NCBI GenBank assembly: GCA_943912335.1
Contig: CALTUD010000024.1
Coordinates: 1 to 64,000, forward strand
Direction: 5' to 3'
DNA length: 64,000 nt
Source of the DNA: an uncultured Acetobacteraceae bacterium
Lineage (GTDB): Bacteria; Pseudomonadota; Alphaproteobacteria; Acetobacterales; Acetobacteraceae
Positions within the stretch are counted from its first letter, which is position 1. Each line of letters starts with the position of its first letter. This document shows, piece by piece, positions 49,971 to 59,151 of the stretch. The position numbers and the translations under genes are program-made. The notes below the pieces were generated by a model, which saw only the letters and a list, made by a program, of their open reading frames with translations, was not told the DNA's origin and did no database searches.

Positions 49971-51812
49971 TTAGGCTTCGGCTCCCATCGCCTGCCGGGG
50001 CAATTCTGGTGCGGGCCGGCCCAGCAGGTAGCCCTGGATCTCGTCGCAGCCATGCGCGTCCAGGAAGGCCAGTTGCGCTTCGGTCTCGACGCCCTCGGCG
50101 CAGCAGGTCATGCCGAGCGACTGTACCATCTGCAGCACGGAACGGGTGATGATCTCCACGCGCCGGTCCTGGCCGAGAGCGGCGATGAACTGCCGGTCCA
50201 GCTTGACCTTGTTGAACGGGAACATGGTCAGCGCGCCCAGCGAGGAATACCCGCTGCCGAAATCGTCCAGCGTGAGTTGCACGCCCATGGCGCGAACTTG
50301 CGAGAGTTCGCGCCGCAGATGGCCGTCCTCGTCCAGCGTGGTACGGGCGGAGAGTTCGAGCTGAAGGCGGGAAGGGTCGAGACCGGTCTCGTCCAATACC
50401 CGCCGGACCGTGCGCGACAGCCTGCCATGCGACAACCAGATGGACGAGATGTTCACGGCGACACTGAGCGGCGTGTCCCAGCGCTGCGCCTCGGTGCAGG
50501 CCGTGCGCAGCGACCAGGCATCCAGCAGTTCGATGGTGCCGCTGGCCTCGGCCACCGGAATGAAGGCGGCCGGGGATATCTCGCCGAAGCCCGGCCGGTT
50601 CCAGCGCAGAAGCGCCTCGAAGCCGGTGACATGCTCGCTGGCGGTGTCGATCGTCGCCATCCAGTTGAGGTGGAACGCTCCGGCGTGGGCTGCGGCCTGA
50701 AGATCGAGTTCCAGACCGTTGGAGATGGCGTAGCTGTCGATCACCGAGCGCACGGCACGGCTGTGGCGGCCGTCGCCCTGGGTCTTGGCATGGGCCAGCG
50801 CCGCTTCGGCGGCCAGAAGCAGCTGCGCAGCTTCCTGGGCGGCTTCGGCGCTGTCGCTGGCGCTTGGCAGATCGACCGGATACAGCGCCACGCCGACCGA
50901 CAGGCGCACTGGCAATTCCAGCGCACCGAGCTGGGCCGGTTCGCGCAGCCGCTCCATCATGCGTTGCGCCATGGTCTCGGCATCGCTGTTGCCCATGCGC
51001 CCGGGCGACAGGATGGCGAAGCCGCTGCCGCCCAGATGGGCCAGGAAGCCAGGCACCGGCGCAACCGCTTCGAGCCTGTCTGCGAGTTGACGGAGGTAGA
51101 GGTCGGCGATTTCCCTGCCATAGGCGTCGTTCAGCGCCGCCAGGCCGCCGAAATCGACCCGCAGAAGAGCGAACATGGCGCGGCCGTTTTCCGGGCTTGC
51201 CATCTGCTCGATCTGGGCCACCAGGGCGCGCCGTCCCGGCAGACCGGTGACGGCGTCGATCAGGCCAGGTTCCGCCGGAGCCGCGCCGTGTTGCGCTTTC
51301 TGACGCGCCGCATGCAGCGCCGAGACACCGCGTGCGAGATCGGCAATGGTGAGCACGATCTCGCGATTATGGCGGCGCTGTTCACGGTCCAGCAGGCCCA
51401 GCATGCCAATGGCATCGCCGCTGCCGTCCCGGATGATCGCGCCTACGAGCGAGATGAATCCGTTGGTTCGCTCCTGGAGCGGCGCCGTGTTCTGGCCGCG
51501 CTCGGCGGCGATGTCCGGGATCTCCACCAGCATGCGTCGCCGGCTCTTCATCTGCGCGCGCATCAGCGTCAGCGGCAGGGCTTCGCCGTCCGTGCGGCCC
51601 GCAGCGGCATGTAGTTGAAGGCCGGAGCCGCTTTCCAGCACCAGAAAGGCGACGGCGCTGCCCGAGCCTGGTTCGGTCGCCGGCCCGTGCGCGCGCAATG
51701 CAAGCCGGGCGAAGGCACTGAACGGGCCGTCTGCGGATGGGTCGTCCTTGACGGTGCCGGCGAGTGGCAGGGAAATCCTGATCGCGCCCTCGCTGGCCGT
51801 CGTCCCGCTCAT
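49971..51812 (-). CDS. GAF-GGDEF-EAL cyclic-di-GMP protein with degenerate GGDEF
   Basis: A 613-residue cytosolic protein. An N-terminal GAF-like sensor (about 15-175) leads to a GGDEF domain whose active site reads GGSGF instead of GGDEF, so cyclase activity is not expected. The EAL domain is largely intact: EALLRW, VNIS, LDDFGSGYSSL, the FNKVKLD lysine, AEGVETE and QGYLLGRP. One usual Glu is lost, the ELTE motif reading ELSA. It is probably a c-di-GMP phosphodiesterase, with the degenerate GGDEF as a possible GTP sensor, or a c-di-GMP receptor if the ELSA change impairs catalysis. A TTG at 51866 is an alternative start. Confidence 0.82.
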   Translation of the reverse strand: MSGTTASEGAIRISLPLAGTVKDDPSADGPFSAFARLALRAHGPATEPGSGSAVAFLVLESGSGLQLHAAAGRTDGEALPLTLMRAQMKSRRRMLVEIPDIAAERGQNTAPLQERTNGFISLVGAIIRDGSGDAIGMLGLLDREQRRHNREIVLTIADLARGVSALHAARQKAQHGAAPAEPGLIDAVTGLPGRRALVAQIEQMASPENGRAMFALLRVDFGGLAALNDAYGREIADLYLRQLADRLEAVAPVPGFLAHLGGSGFAILSPGRMGNSDAETMAQRMMERLREPAQLGALELPVRLSVGVALYPVDLPSASDSAEAAQEAAQLLLAAEAALAHAKTQGDGRHSRAVRSVIDSYAISNGLELDLQAAAHAGAFHLNWMATIDTASEHVTGFEALLRWNRPGFGEISPAAFIPVAEASGTIELLDAWSLRTACTEAQRWDTPLSVAVNISSIWLSHGRLSRTVRRVLDETGLDPSRLQLELSARTTLDEDGHLRRELSQVRAMGVQLTLDDFGSGYSSLGALTMFPFNKVKLDRQFIAALGQDRRVEIITRSVLQMVQSLGMTCCAEGVETEAQLAFLDAHGCDEIQGYLLGRPAPELPRQAMGAEA

Positions 51813-51895
51813 CACGCTCAACTGAACCCCCTTGGCCACACAGGCTGAACGCAACGAAAATCGCAACCGCGGTTATGGTGCAAGCCGTTCCGGGT

Positions 51896-54046
51896 TTAAC
51901 CGGAGCCGAGTGTACGCGCTGCGTCCGATTTGTCGAACAACGCCAGCAAGCGGCGGATCGTTCTGCCGCGTGGCGATTCAAGGCGTGGATCCCGTTCCCC
52001 CAGCCGTTCCGCATCCTGCCATGCCGTGCGCAGCAGGCGTTCGAACTCCACGCCGTTGGCGAGGCGATAGCCGGCCTGTCCGGATTGCCTGCGCCCCATC
52101 AGCTCGCCGCCGCCGCGGATGCGGTAATCCTCGTCGGCGATCAGGAAGCCGTCTTCGGTGTCGCGCAGCAGCGACAGGCGCCGGCGCGACGCCGCGCCCA
52201 GGGGCTCGTCGTGCAGCAGCAGGCAGTAGCTCGCTTCCGCGCCGCGCCCGACCCGTCCGCGCAGCTGATGCAGCTGGGCCAGTCCAAAGCGTTCGGCGTG
52301 CTCGATCACCATGATCGTGGCGCTGGGGATGTCGACGCCGACCTCGATCACCGTGGTCGCGACCAGGATCCGGGTCCGGCCGGCGGCGAAGGCGTCGAGC
52401 GCGGCCTGACGGATCGCGGAGTCCTGCCGCCCATGGGCCAGACCCACCTTCCCGGGGAACAGCCCGTCCAGCGCCTCGAAGCGTCGCTGCGCGGCCTGGA
52501 GGTCGAGCATCTCGCTTTCCTCCACCAGCGGGCAGACCCAGAACAGTTGCGCGCCTCGACCTAGCGCGCGCCGTACCGCCTCGATCACGTCGGTTTCCGC
52601 GCCGATGCCGTGCAGCGTGGTGCGGATCGGCTTGCGCCCGGCCGGTTTGCCGTCGAGCCGGCTGACCTGCATCTCACCGTACTGGGTCAGCAAGACGGTG
52701 CGGGGGATCGGCGTCGCGGTCATCACCAGCACGTCGGTGGCGCGGCCCTTGTCGCCCAGCAGCAGGCGTTGTTCGACGCCGAAGCGGTGCTGCTCGTCGA
52801 TCACCGCGAGCGCCAGATCCGCGAACGCGACTCCGTCCTGGAACAGCGCATGCGTGCCCACCGCGAGCGGCGCGGCGCCGGTGGCGATCGCGTCCAGCGC
52901 CTGCTTGCGGGCGCGGCCCTTGATGCTCCCCGTGAGCAGGGCGACCGGGACCGGGGAGAGCCTGGACAGGGTGGCGTGGTGCTGCCGGGCCAGGATCTCG
53001 GTGGGGGCCATCAGGCAACTTTGCGCCCCGGCTTCGGCCGCGCGCAGCATCGCCATCAGCGCCACCAGGGTCTTGCCGGCGCCGACATCGCCTTGCAGCA
53101 GGCGCAGCATGCGGGTGGGACGTTCCAGATCGGCGTCGATCTCGTGCAGCGCGCGGTGCTGCGCTTCGGTGGGGCGGAAGCCGAACCGGCGCAGCGCTTC
53201 GGCGCGCAGATGGCCGTCGCCGTGCAGGGAGCGGCCGGGACGACGACGGGCCACGCGCTTGGCCTGGTTGATGGCGACCTGTTCGGCCAGGAGCTCGTCG
53301 CAGCCGAGGCGTGCGCGCGCCCGGCTTTCGGTGTCCGGATCGCCCTTGGGCAGATGCAGGGTGCGGAGCGCGGTGCCGAAATCGGGCCAGCGTTCACGCG
53401 CCACCAGCGTGGGGTCGAGCCACTCGCCGAGCGCCTCCGGGGCGGGCAGTCGTTGCAGCGCGGCGCGCATGGCGCGCCCGAGCAGGCGTCCGTTCAACCC
53501 CGCCGTCAGGGGCCAGACCGCCTCGATCTCGGGCACGAAGCCGGGTCTCCCGTCCGGCCCGGTCGGAACCAGATGCTCCGGATGCGGCATGGAGAGGCGG
53601 TTGCCGTAGGATTCCAGCGTGCCGGATACGGTGAGGACCATGCCGGGTTGCAGGCGTCTGGCCTGATGCGGGGCAAAGAACACCAGTTCCAGCATCGTGG
53701 TGCCGCCGTAGGGATCGCCCGCGATCACGCGCCAGGGCTGGCGTGGCCGGTTGGGGCCGTCGATGCGCAGCACGCGGACCAGCAAGGTGGCGATGCGGCC
53801 CGGTTCGGCTTGCGCGAGGGTGGGGCGGTAGCGCCGGTCGATCGTGCTGTCGGGGAGGTGGAACAGCAGGTCGATCACCCGCGTGCCGCCAACCGCCCGG
53901 CCGATCAACCCGGCGATTCCGGCGCCCACGCCCGGCAGGCCGGTGAGCGGCGCCAGCAACGGCAGCAGCAGCGGATCGGCTTCCGGTGCGCGTCGCGCGA
54001 GCGACGCGTCCGGCGGGGCGATCGGGGCGGAGAGGCGATCGTTCAA
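51896..54046 (-). CDS. recG: ATP-dependent DNA helicase RecG
   Basis: Remodels stalled replication forks and Holliday junctions. 716 residues: an N-terminal wedge OB domain (about 65-180, RIATLLVRVLRIDG), helicase core with Walker A LQGDVGAGKTLVAL, the DEQH box VIDEQHRFGVEQR, TATPIPRT and the RecG C-terminal QLRGRVGRG and GSGE-like RIRGGGELMGRRQSG. No ATG is available at the expected start; TTG at 54046 has GGAG five bases upstream and gives a normal RecG length. It diverges from sdhE, about 70 bases away. Confidence 0.93.
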   Translation of the reverse strand: MNDRLSAPIAPPDASLARRAPEADPLLLPLLAPLTGLPGVGAGIAGLIGRAVGGTRVIDLLFHLPDSTIDRRYRPTLAQAEPGRIATLLVRVLRIDGPNRPRQPWRVIAGDPYGGTTMLELVFFAPHQARRLQPGMVLTVSGTLESYGNRLSMPHPEHLVPTGPDGRPGFVPEIEAVWPLTAGLNGRLLGRAMRAALQRLPAPEALGEWLDPTLVARERWPDFGTALRTLHLPKGDPDTESRARARLGCDELLAEQVAINQAKRVARRRPGRSLHGDGHLRAEALRRFGFRPTEAQHRALHEIDADLERPTRMLRLLQGDVGAGKTLVALMAMLRAAEAGAQSCLMAPTEILARQHHATLSRLSPVPVALLTGSIKGRARKQALDAIATGAAPLAVGTHALFQDGVAFADLALAVIDEQHRFGVEQRLLLGDKGRATDVLVMTATPIPRTVLLTQYGEMQVSRLDGKPAGRKPIRTTLHGIGAETDVIEAVRRALGRGAQLFWVCPLVEESEMLDLQAAQRRFEALDGLFPGKVGLAHGRQDSAIRQAALDAFAAGRTRILVATTVIEVGVDIPSATIMVIEHAERFGLAQLHQLRGRVGRGAEASYCLLLHDEPLGAASRRRLSLLRDTEDGFLIADEDYRIRGGGELMGRRQSGQAGYRLANGVEFERLLRTAWQDAERLGERDPRLESPRGRTIRRLLALFDKSDAARTLGSG

Positions 54047-54117
54047 GCGAACTCCGGTGATCGTCGGGGCCGATCTTCCAAACCCCCCGGGCTGACAGTG
54101 GGGGAGTGCGCGGCTAT

Positions 54118-54465
54118 ATGACAGCGCGCGCCATGCAACGAAACGCCCCCGACACCAATCCCGCCCGAACCCCGTCCTCCGACCCGAGCGGGCTCGATCC
54201 GCGGCGTCGCCGCATCCTGTTCCGCGCCACCCATCGCGGCACGCACGAAACCGATCTGCTGATCGGCGGTTTCGTGGCACCCAGGATCGCCGGTTTCACC
54301 GACGCGGAGCTGGACGCGTTGGAGGAGCTGATGGAATTGCCGGATATCGATCTCGCCGATTGGCTGATGGGACGCCGTCCGGTTCCGCCGCATTGCGATA
54401 CCCCGATGCTGCGCGCCGTGCTCGAGGCCGCGAGGAGCCGTCAGCCAGGCGATATGGGCCGATGA
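54118..54465 (+). CDS. sdhE: Succinate dehydrogenase assembly factor 2 (FAD assembly)
   Basis: Small protein that promotes covalent FAD attachment to SdhA. 115 residues with the diagnostic RGxxE motif in RATHRGTHETDLLIGGF, then ELDALEELMELPDIDLADWLMG, matching the SdhE/Sdh5 fold. The N-terminal 30 residues are less conserved and the start is uncertain: ATG 54118 follows GGGGGAG by about eleven bases, ATG 54133 is also possible. It overlaps mfd by four bases (ATGA) and diverges from recG, a known alphaproteobacterial arrangement. Confidence 0.88.
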   Translation: MTARAMQRNAPDTNPARTPSSDPSGLDPRRRRILFRATHRGTHETDLLIGGFVAPRIAGFTDAELDALEELMELPDIDLADWLMGRRPVPPHCDTPMLRAVLEAARSRQPGDMGR

Positions 54466-57400
54466 GCGCGGATGTGAGCGCGCCCGCCGTCACCACCGTC
54501 TGGGGTGCGCCGGACGGGTTCGACGCGCTGCTTTTGGCCCGTCGCCAGACCGCGTTCGGGGGCGAGCATGACGGGCCGCTGCTGCATGTAGCGCGCGACG
54601 ATGCCGGTGCCGCGCGTCTGGCCGATCTGCTGGGCTTCGTGTGCCCCGGCGCCGAGATCCTGCGTTTTCCGGCCTGGGACTGCCTGCCCTACGACCGTGT
54701 TTCGCCCAATCCGGCGATCGTCACGGAGCGCGTCGCCACGCTGGCGGCGCTGCTGGAGAAGAACGCGCGTCCGCGCATCGTCCTGACCACGGTGAACGCG
54801 CTGGTGCAGCGCGTGCCGCCGCGCACGGCGTTCGCCGGGCAATCCTTGTCGGTGAAGGCCGGCGAGACGCTGGACGTCGAATTCCTGGTCGAGGTGCTGG
54901 TGGCCAGCGGCTACAACCGCACCGACACGGTGATGGAGCCAGGCGAGTTCGCGACGCGCGGCGGCATCGTCGACATTTTTCCGTCCGGCGAAGGCGAGCC
55001 GGTGCGTCTCGATCTGTTCGGCGACGAGGTGGAGAACATCCGCTCGTTCGATCCGGCGACGCAGCGTTCCTCCGGCAAACTGGAGGCGCTGATTCTGCGT
55101 CCCGTGTCGGAGATTTCGCTCGATCCGGACAGCGTCAGCCGTTTCCGCACCGGCTGGCGCGAACGCTTCGGAATCGAGGCGACCAACGACCCGATCTACC
55201 ACAGCGTCTCCGATGCGCGCCGCCATTCCGGCGTCGAGCACTGGATGCCGCTGTTCCATGAACGGCTGGAAACGCTGGTGGATTATCTGCCGGGCGTGTC
55301 GGTGTCGTTCGACCATCAGGTGGACGAGGTTCTCTCCGCGCGTCTGGAGATGATCGCCGACCATGCCGAGGCGCGGCGCATGCCGCCGCGCGAAGGCGAG
55401 GTACCGTATCGTCCGCTGCCGCCGGAGCTGCTGTATCTGGACCGTGCCGCCTGGACCGAGATGCTGCGCCGACTGCCGGTGCTGAGCTTCTCGCCCTTCG
55501 CGCGTCCGGACGATGCGCTGGGTTTCGATGCCGGCGGCCGTCCCGGCATCATGTTCGCCCGCTCCCTGCCGGCGGGGCAGCGCGAGAACGTGTTTGGAAT
55601 GCTGCGCGAGCAGGTCGAGAGCTGGAGCAAACAGAAGCGGCGCTGTTTCGTGTCGGCCTGGACGCGCGGGTCGCGCGAGCGCATCGGCGTCCTGTTGAAG
55701 GAAGCCGGGCTCGACGTGGAGTCCGTGAACGATTGGGCCGGCACGGCCAGGCTGAAGCCGGGGCGGATCGGTCTGCTGACCCTGGGGCTGGAGCGCGGCT
55801 TCACCGGACCGGGCGAGCATGGCGATCTGGCGATCGTGAGCGAGCAGGATCTGCTGGGCGAGCGCATCGCGCGTCCGCCGCGCAGACGCAAGCGTGCCGA
55901 CCAATTCATCGCCGAGGCGACCGAGATCGCCGAGGGCGATCTGGTGGTGCACCAGGATTACGGCATCGGCCGCTATGACGGTCTGGAGACCCTGGGGATC
56001 GAGCGCGGCGGCGGGCCGGACCGCGTCGGCGTGCGTTCGGTGCCGCATGCCTGTTTGCGATTGATCTATGACGGCAACGAGAAACTTTTCCTGCCGGTGG
56101 AGAATATCGAGCTGCTGAGCCGGTTCGGTTCGGAGCAGAACGGCGTCGCGCTCGACAAGCTCGGCGGCTCGTCCTGGCAGACGCGCAAGACCAAGATGAA
56201 GCAGCGCATCCGCGACATGGCGGGCGAGCTGATCCGCACCGCGGCTGCGCGGCACATGCGCGAGGCGCCGACCCTGGCCCCGGCGGAAGGGGCGTGGGAC
56301 GAGTTCTGCGCCCGTTTCCCCTTCGTGGAGACCGAGGACCAGTCCCGCGCCATCGCCGATGTTCTGGAGGACATGGCCGCCGGCCGGCCGATGGATCGTC
56401 TGGTGTGCGGCGATGTGGGTTTCGGCAAGACCGAGGTGGCGCTGCGTGCGGCGTTCGTCGCCGCCATGTCCGGCGCGCAGGTGGCGGTGGTGGTGCCGAC
56501 CACGCTGCTGGCCCGGCAGCATGCGCGCACCTTCGCGGCGCGGTTCGAAGGTCTGCCTGTGCGTGTCGAGCAGTTGTCGCGCATGGTCTCGGCCAAGGAC
56601 GCGGCGGCGGTGCGCAAGGGCGTCGCCGACGGCACGGTGAACATCGTCGTCGGCACGCATGCCCTGCTGGCCAAGGGCGTGTCGTTCGCCGATCTCGGTT
56701 TGCTGATCGTGGACGAGGAGCAGCATTTCGGTGTCGCGCACAAGGAGAAGCTGAAGGCGCTGCGCGAGGACGTGCATGTGCTGACGCTGTCCGCGACGCC
56801 GATCCCGCGCACCTTGCAGCTCGCCCTGACCGGCGTGCGCGAAATGAGCCTGATCGCGACGCCGCCGACCGATCGTCTGGCCGTGCGCACCTTCATCATG
56901 CCGTTCGACAGCGTTGTGATCCGCGAGGCGCTGCAACGCGAGCGGTTCAGGGGCGGTCAGGTGTTCTGCGTTGTGCCGCGCATCGAGGATTTGGATCGCA
57001 TGGCCGAGCGCCTGCGCGAGATCGTGCCCGATGCGAAGACTGTGCAGGCGCATGGGCGCTTGAGCCCGACTGAACTCGAACGGGTGATGACCGAGTTCGG
57101 CGACGGCAAATACGACATCCTGCTGTCCACCAACATCGTCGAAAGCGGTCTGGACATGCCGGCGGTGAACACACTGGTGATCTATCGCGCCGACATGTTC
57201 GGTCTCGGGCAGCTCTACCAGCTGCGTGGGCGTGTCGGGCGCGGCAAGCAGCGTGGTTATGCGTATCTGACCTGGCCGCAACAGCATCGTTTGTCGGCTT
57301 CGGCCGAAAAGCGGCTGGAGGTGATGCAGACCCTGGATCAGCTCGGCGCGGGCTTCACGCTCGCTTCGCACGATCTGGATCTGCGCGGCGCGGGCAATCT

Positions 57401-57983
57401 GTTGGGCGACGAGCAGTCCGGCCATATCCGCGATGTCGGCATCGAGCTGTATCAGCAGATGCTGGAAGATGCGGTGGCCGATCTGCGCCGGGAGAAGGGC
57501 AAGCGCAAGGCCGAGGATCGCGACTGGACGCCGAACATCGTGCTCGGACTGCCGGTGCTGATCCCGGAAACCTACGTCGCCGATCTGCCGGTGCGTCTGG
57601 GTCTGTACCGCCGTATCGGCGCGTTGCAGAGCGATGCCGAGACCGAGGCGATGCAGGCGGAGCTGGTGGACCGGTTCGGGCCGATGCCGGAGGAAGTCGA
57701 GAACCTGCTCCAGGTGGTGTCTCTGAAGCGCACCTGTCGTTCGGCGGGGGTGGAGAAGCTGGAGGCCGGACCGAAGGGCATGGTGTTGCAGTTCCGCGGC
57801 AACGCGTTCGGCAATCCGGCCGGGCTGGTGGGGCTGATCGGCGCGAAGGGCAGCGACATGCGGTTGCGGCCGGACCACAAGCTGGCGATCTCACGGGAGA
57901 TGACCACGGCGCAGCGCATCGGACTGGCGCGGACTGTGGTCGGCAAGCTGGCGAAACTGGCGGAGCAGGCGAAGGCGGCGTGA
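54462..57983 (+). CDS. mfd: Transcription-repair coupling factor
   Basis: DNA translocase that removes stalled RNA polymerase and recruits UvrA. 1173 residues: UvrB-homology N-terminus (LRFPAWDCLPYDRVSPNP, TRGGIVDIFP), RNA-polymerase interaction domain around 490-560 (GDLVVHQDYGIGRYDGLE), then the RecG-like motor with Walker A GDVGFGKTEVALRA, the DEEQ box VDEEQHFGV, SATPIPRTL and QLRGRVGRG, and the TRCF C-terminal domain. The start overlaps the sdhE stop. Several hairpins, one an intrinsic terminator, follow the stop. Confidence 0.97.
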   Translation: MSADVSAPAVTTVWGAPDGFDALLLARRQTAFGGEHDGPLLHVARDDAGAARLADLLGFVCPGAEILRFPAWDCLPYDRVSPNPAIVTERVATLAALLEKNARPRIVLTTVNALVQRVPPRTAFAGQSLSVKAGETLDVEFLVEVLVASGYNRTDTVMEPGEFATRGGIVDIFPSGEGEPVRLDLFGDEVENIRSFDPATQRSSGKLEALILRPVSEISLDPDSVSRFRTGWRERFGIEATNDPIYHSVSDARRHSGVEHWMPLFHERLETLVDYLPGVSVSFDHQVDEVLSARLEMIADHAEARRMPPREGEVPYRPLPPELLYLDRAAWTEMLRRLPVLSFSPFARPDDALGFDAGGRPGIMFARSLPAGQRENVFGMLREQVESWSKQKRRCFVSAWTRGSRERIGVLLKEAGLDVESVNDWAGTARLKPGRIGLLTLGLERGFTGPGEHGDLAIVSEQDLLGERIARPPRRRKRADQFIAEATEIAEGDLVVHQDYGIGRYDGLETLGIERGGGPDRVGVRSVPHACLRLIYDGNEKLFLPVENIELLSRFGSEQNGVALDKLGGSSWQTRKTKMKQRIRDMAGELIRTAAARHMREAPTLAPAEGAWDEFCARFPFVETEDQSRAIADVLEDMAAGRPMDRLVCGDVGFGKTEVALRAAFVAAMSGAQVAVVVPTTLLARQHARTFAARFEGLPVRVEQLSRMVSAKDAAAVRKGVADGTVNIVVGTHALLAKGVSFADLGLLIVDEEQHFGVAHKEKLKALREDVHVLTLSATPIPRTLQLALTGVREMSLIATPPTDRLAVRTFIMPFDSVVIREALQRERFRGGQVFCVVPRIEDLDRMAERLREIVPDAKTVQAHGRLSPTELERVMTEFGDGKYDILLSTNIVESGLDMPAVNTLVIYRADMFGLGQLYQLRGRVGRGKQRGYAYLTWPQQHRLSASAEKRLEVMQTLDQLGAGFTLASHDLDLRGAGNLLGDEQSGHIRDVGIELYQQMLEDAVADLRREKGKRKAEDRDWTPNIVLGLPVLIPETYVADLPVRLGLYRRIGALQSDAETEAMQAELVDRFGPMPEEVENLLQVVSLKRTCRSAGVEKLEAGPKGMVLQFRGNAFGNPAGLVGLIGAKGSDMRLRPDHKLAISREMTTAQRIGLARTVVGKLAKLAEQAKAA

Positions 57984-57992
57984 TGAAAGAGT

Positions 57993-58014
57993 GTTCTTTC
58001 TTGAAAGAAAGAAC
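57993..58014 (+). terminator. First hairpin after mfd
   Basis: GTTCTTTCT-TGAA-AGAAAGAAC, a perfect 9-bp stem with a four-base loop, ten bases past the mfd stop. No T-tract follows; it may protect the 3' end. Confidence 0.4.
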
Positions 58015-58020
58015 CAAAGA

Positions 58021-58082
58021 ACTTCTGTCCGTTTAGGTATGTTCGGGCGGATGCCGTAGACCAAACGGACAGAAGTCTTTTT
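58021..58082 (+). terminator. Intrinsic terminator after mfd
   Basis: ACTTCTGTCCGTTT (58021-58034) and its perfect complement AAACGGACAGAAGT (58063-58076) form a 14-bp stem around a 28-base loop, followed by CTTTTTG. It stands between mfd and the convergent gene at 58120. Confidence 0.65.
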
Positions 58083-58083
58083 G

Positions 58084-58107
58084 CTTCTTTTTCTTCAGAA
58101 AAAGAAG
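58084..58107. terminator. A/T-rich hairpin after mfd
   Basis: CTTCTTTTTC-TTCA-GAAAAAGAAG is a perfect 10-bp stem with a four-base loop, followed by GCTCTCTTTTTTCT on the plus strand. It ends 13 bases before the stop codon of the convergent gene and forms a second termination unit. Confidence 0.55.
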
Positions 58108-58119
58108 GCTCTCTTTTTT

Positions 58120-59088
58120 CTAGCGGATCGGCAGCGGCACGTTGTTCACCAGCAGCGTGCTACCCTGCCATTTCAGGTCCCAATCCGCGTTGCCGCCATT
58201 CTGGTGCGCCATCAGCTTGGCGAGGAACAGGGCGGTGCGGATCTTCTGTAGCCCGGCCGTGCCGGCGGCATCGACGAGGGAGTCGTAGCCGGCGACCGTG
58301 ACGTGGGCGGTGCCGGAATTCTCGGCCGGGTCCGCGGCGATGCGGGCCTGACCGTTTCCGGTCAGGGTGGTGTCGCCGCGAACGGCGTGGATCTGGTCGA
58401 TGGTGAGATCGACCGGCGCGCCGCGTCCGCCGGCGGCGGCAACCAGGGCGGGTAGTTCGCTGGCGGGCAGGCTGGCGTTCAACTCCAGTCGCTCCGGCAG
58501 GAGGGGCGCGGCGGGATCGTTGGAGGCCGCGCCGCTGATCTGCAGGGCGAGATGCGCCGTATCGCCGGCGCCGTCGAGTTGCAGCGCGATCCGGGCGGCG
58601 CCCATGCGCCTGGTGCCCGAACGCAGCGACACGCCGGTCCAGGCGAAGCTGGCGTGGCCGCCATGGGCGATCGCCTGCGCGACCGGGGCGATGGCGTCCT
58701 TGAATGCCTGATCGGAGCAGCCCGCATCGTGATGGCCGGTCAACGCGCCGAGCAGGGCCGCCGCCGCGGCGGTGCTGGCATGGCCCAGAGCACCCAGGGG
58801 CAGGGTGGCATTGCGCGCGGTGGCGGAAAGGTGGCTGGCGTGGAAAGCCGCCGCCTGTTCCGCCGGAAGGCTGATCTCCAGCTTGTCCGCCTCGAGCTTG
58901 CTGTCGGTGCCGTGCACGGCGGCGTGCGCGACCACGCAGCCGCCCGGCAGGTCGAGCGGGGAGGCTGCCCACGCCGCGCCGCTGCCCAGAAGCAGGCTGC
59001 TGCCGAGCGCCAGGGCCGGCCATACGGGGCGTGCCATGGATTTCGGGCGGCGAAGGAGCGGGGCGGCGGAATTTTCGAGATGGGTCAT
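58120..59088 (-). CDS. Exported protein of unknown function
   Basis: A 322-residue protein with a signal peptide whose core is WPALALGSSLLLGSGAAWAA (about 24-43), followed by SPLDLPGGCVVAHAAVH. The mature part is beta-rich with Ala-rich helices; repeated hydrophobic strands (ARIALQLDGAGDTAHLALQISG, GTAHVTVAGYDSLVDA) suggest a periplasmic lipid-binding-like fold. The overall shape and the C-terminal WQGSTLLVNNVPLPI faintly resemble DUF2125 or DUF945 proteins, but I am not confident of any family. Cysteines at two sites (GCVV, AGCSD) could form a disulfide. ATG 59088 has an AAGG site. It diverges from the transporter at 59152. Confidence 0.6.
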   Translation of the reverse strand: MTHLENSAAPLLRRPKSMARPVWPALALGSSLLLGSGAAWAASPLDLPGGCVVAHAAVHGTDSKLEADKLEISLPAEQAAAFHASHLSATARNATLPLGALGHASTAAAAALLGALTGHHDAGCSDQAFKDAIAPVAQAIAHGGHASFAWTGVSLRSGTRRMGAARIALQLDGAGDTAHLALQISGAASNDPAAPLLPERLELNASLPASELPALVAAAGGRGAPVDLTIDQIHAVRGDTTLTGNGQARIAADPAENSGTAHVTVAGYDSLVDAAGTAGLQKIRTALFLAKLMAHQNGGNADWDLKWQGSTLLVNNVPLPIR

Positions 59089-59151
59089 CACCTTGCTAGG
59101 GTGGCGCAGCCATCGCCGGGTGGCAATCGCTCCAGGTCCAGGCCCCTCACC

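Noticed and set aside
54441..57878. 1145-codon open frame opposite mfd
   Set aside because: Antisense shadow of mfd; His/Gln/Arg-rich, no ribosome site or family features.
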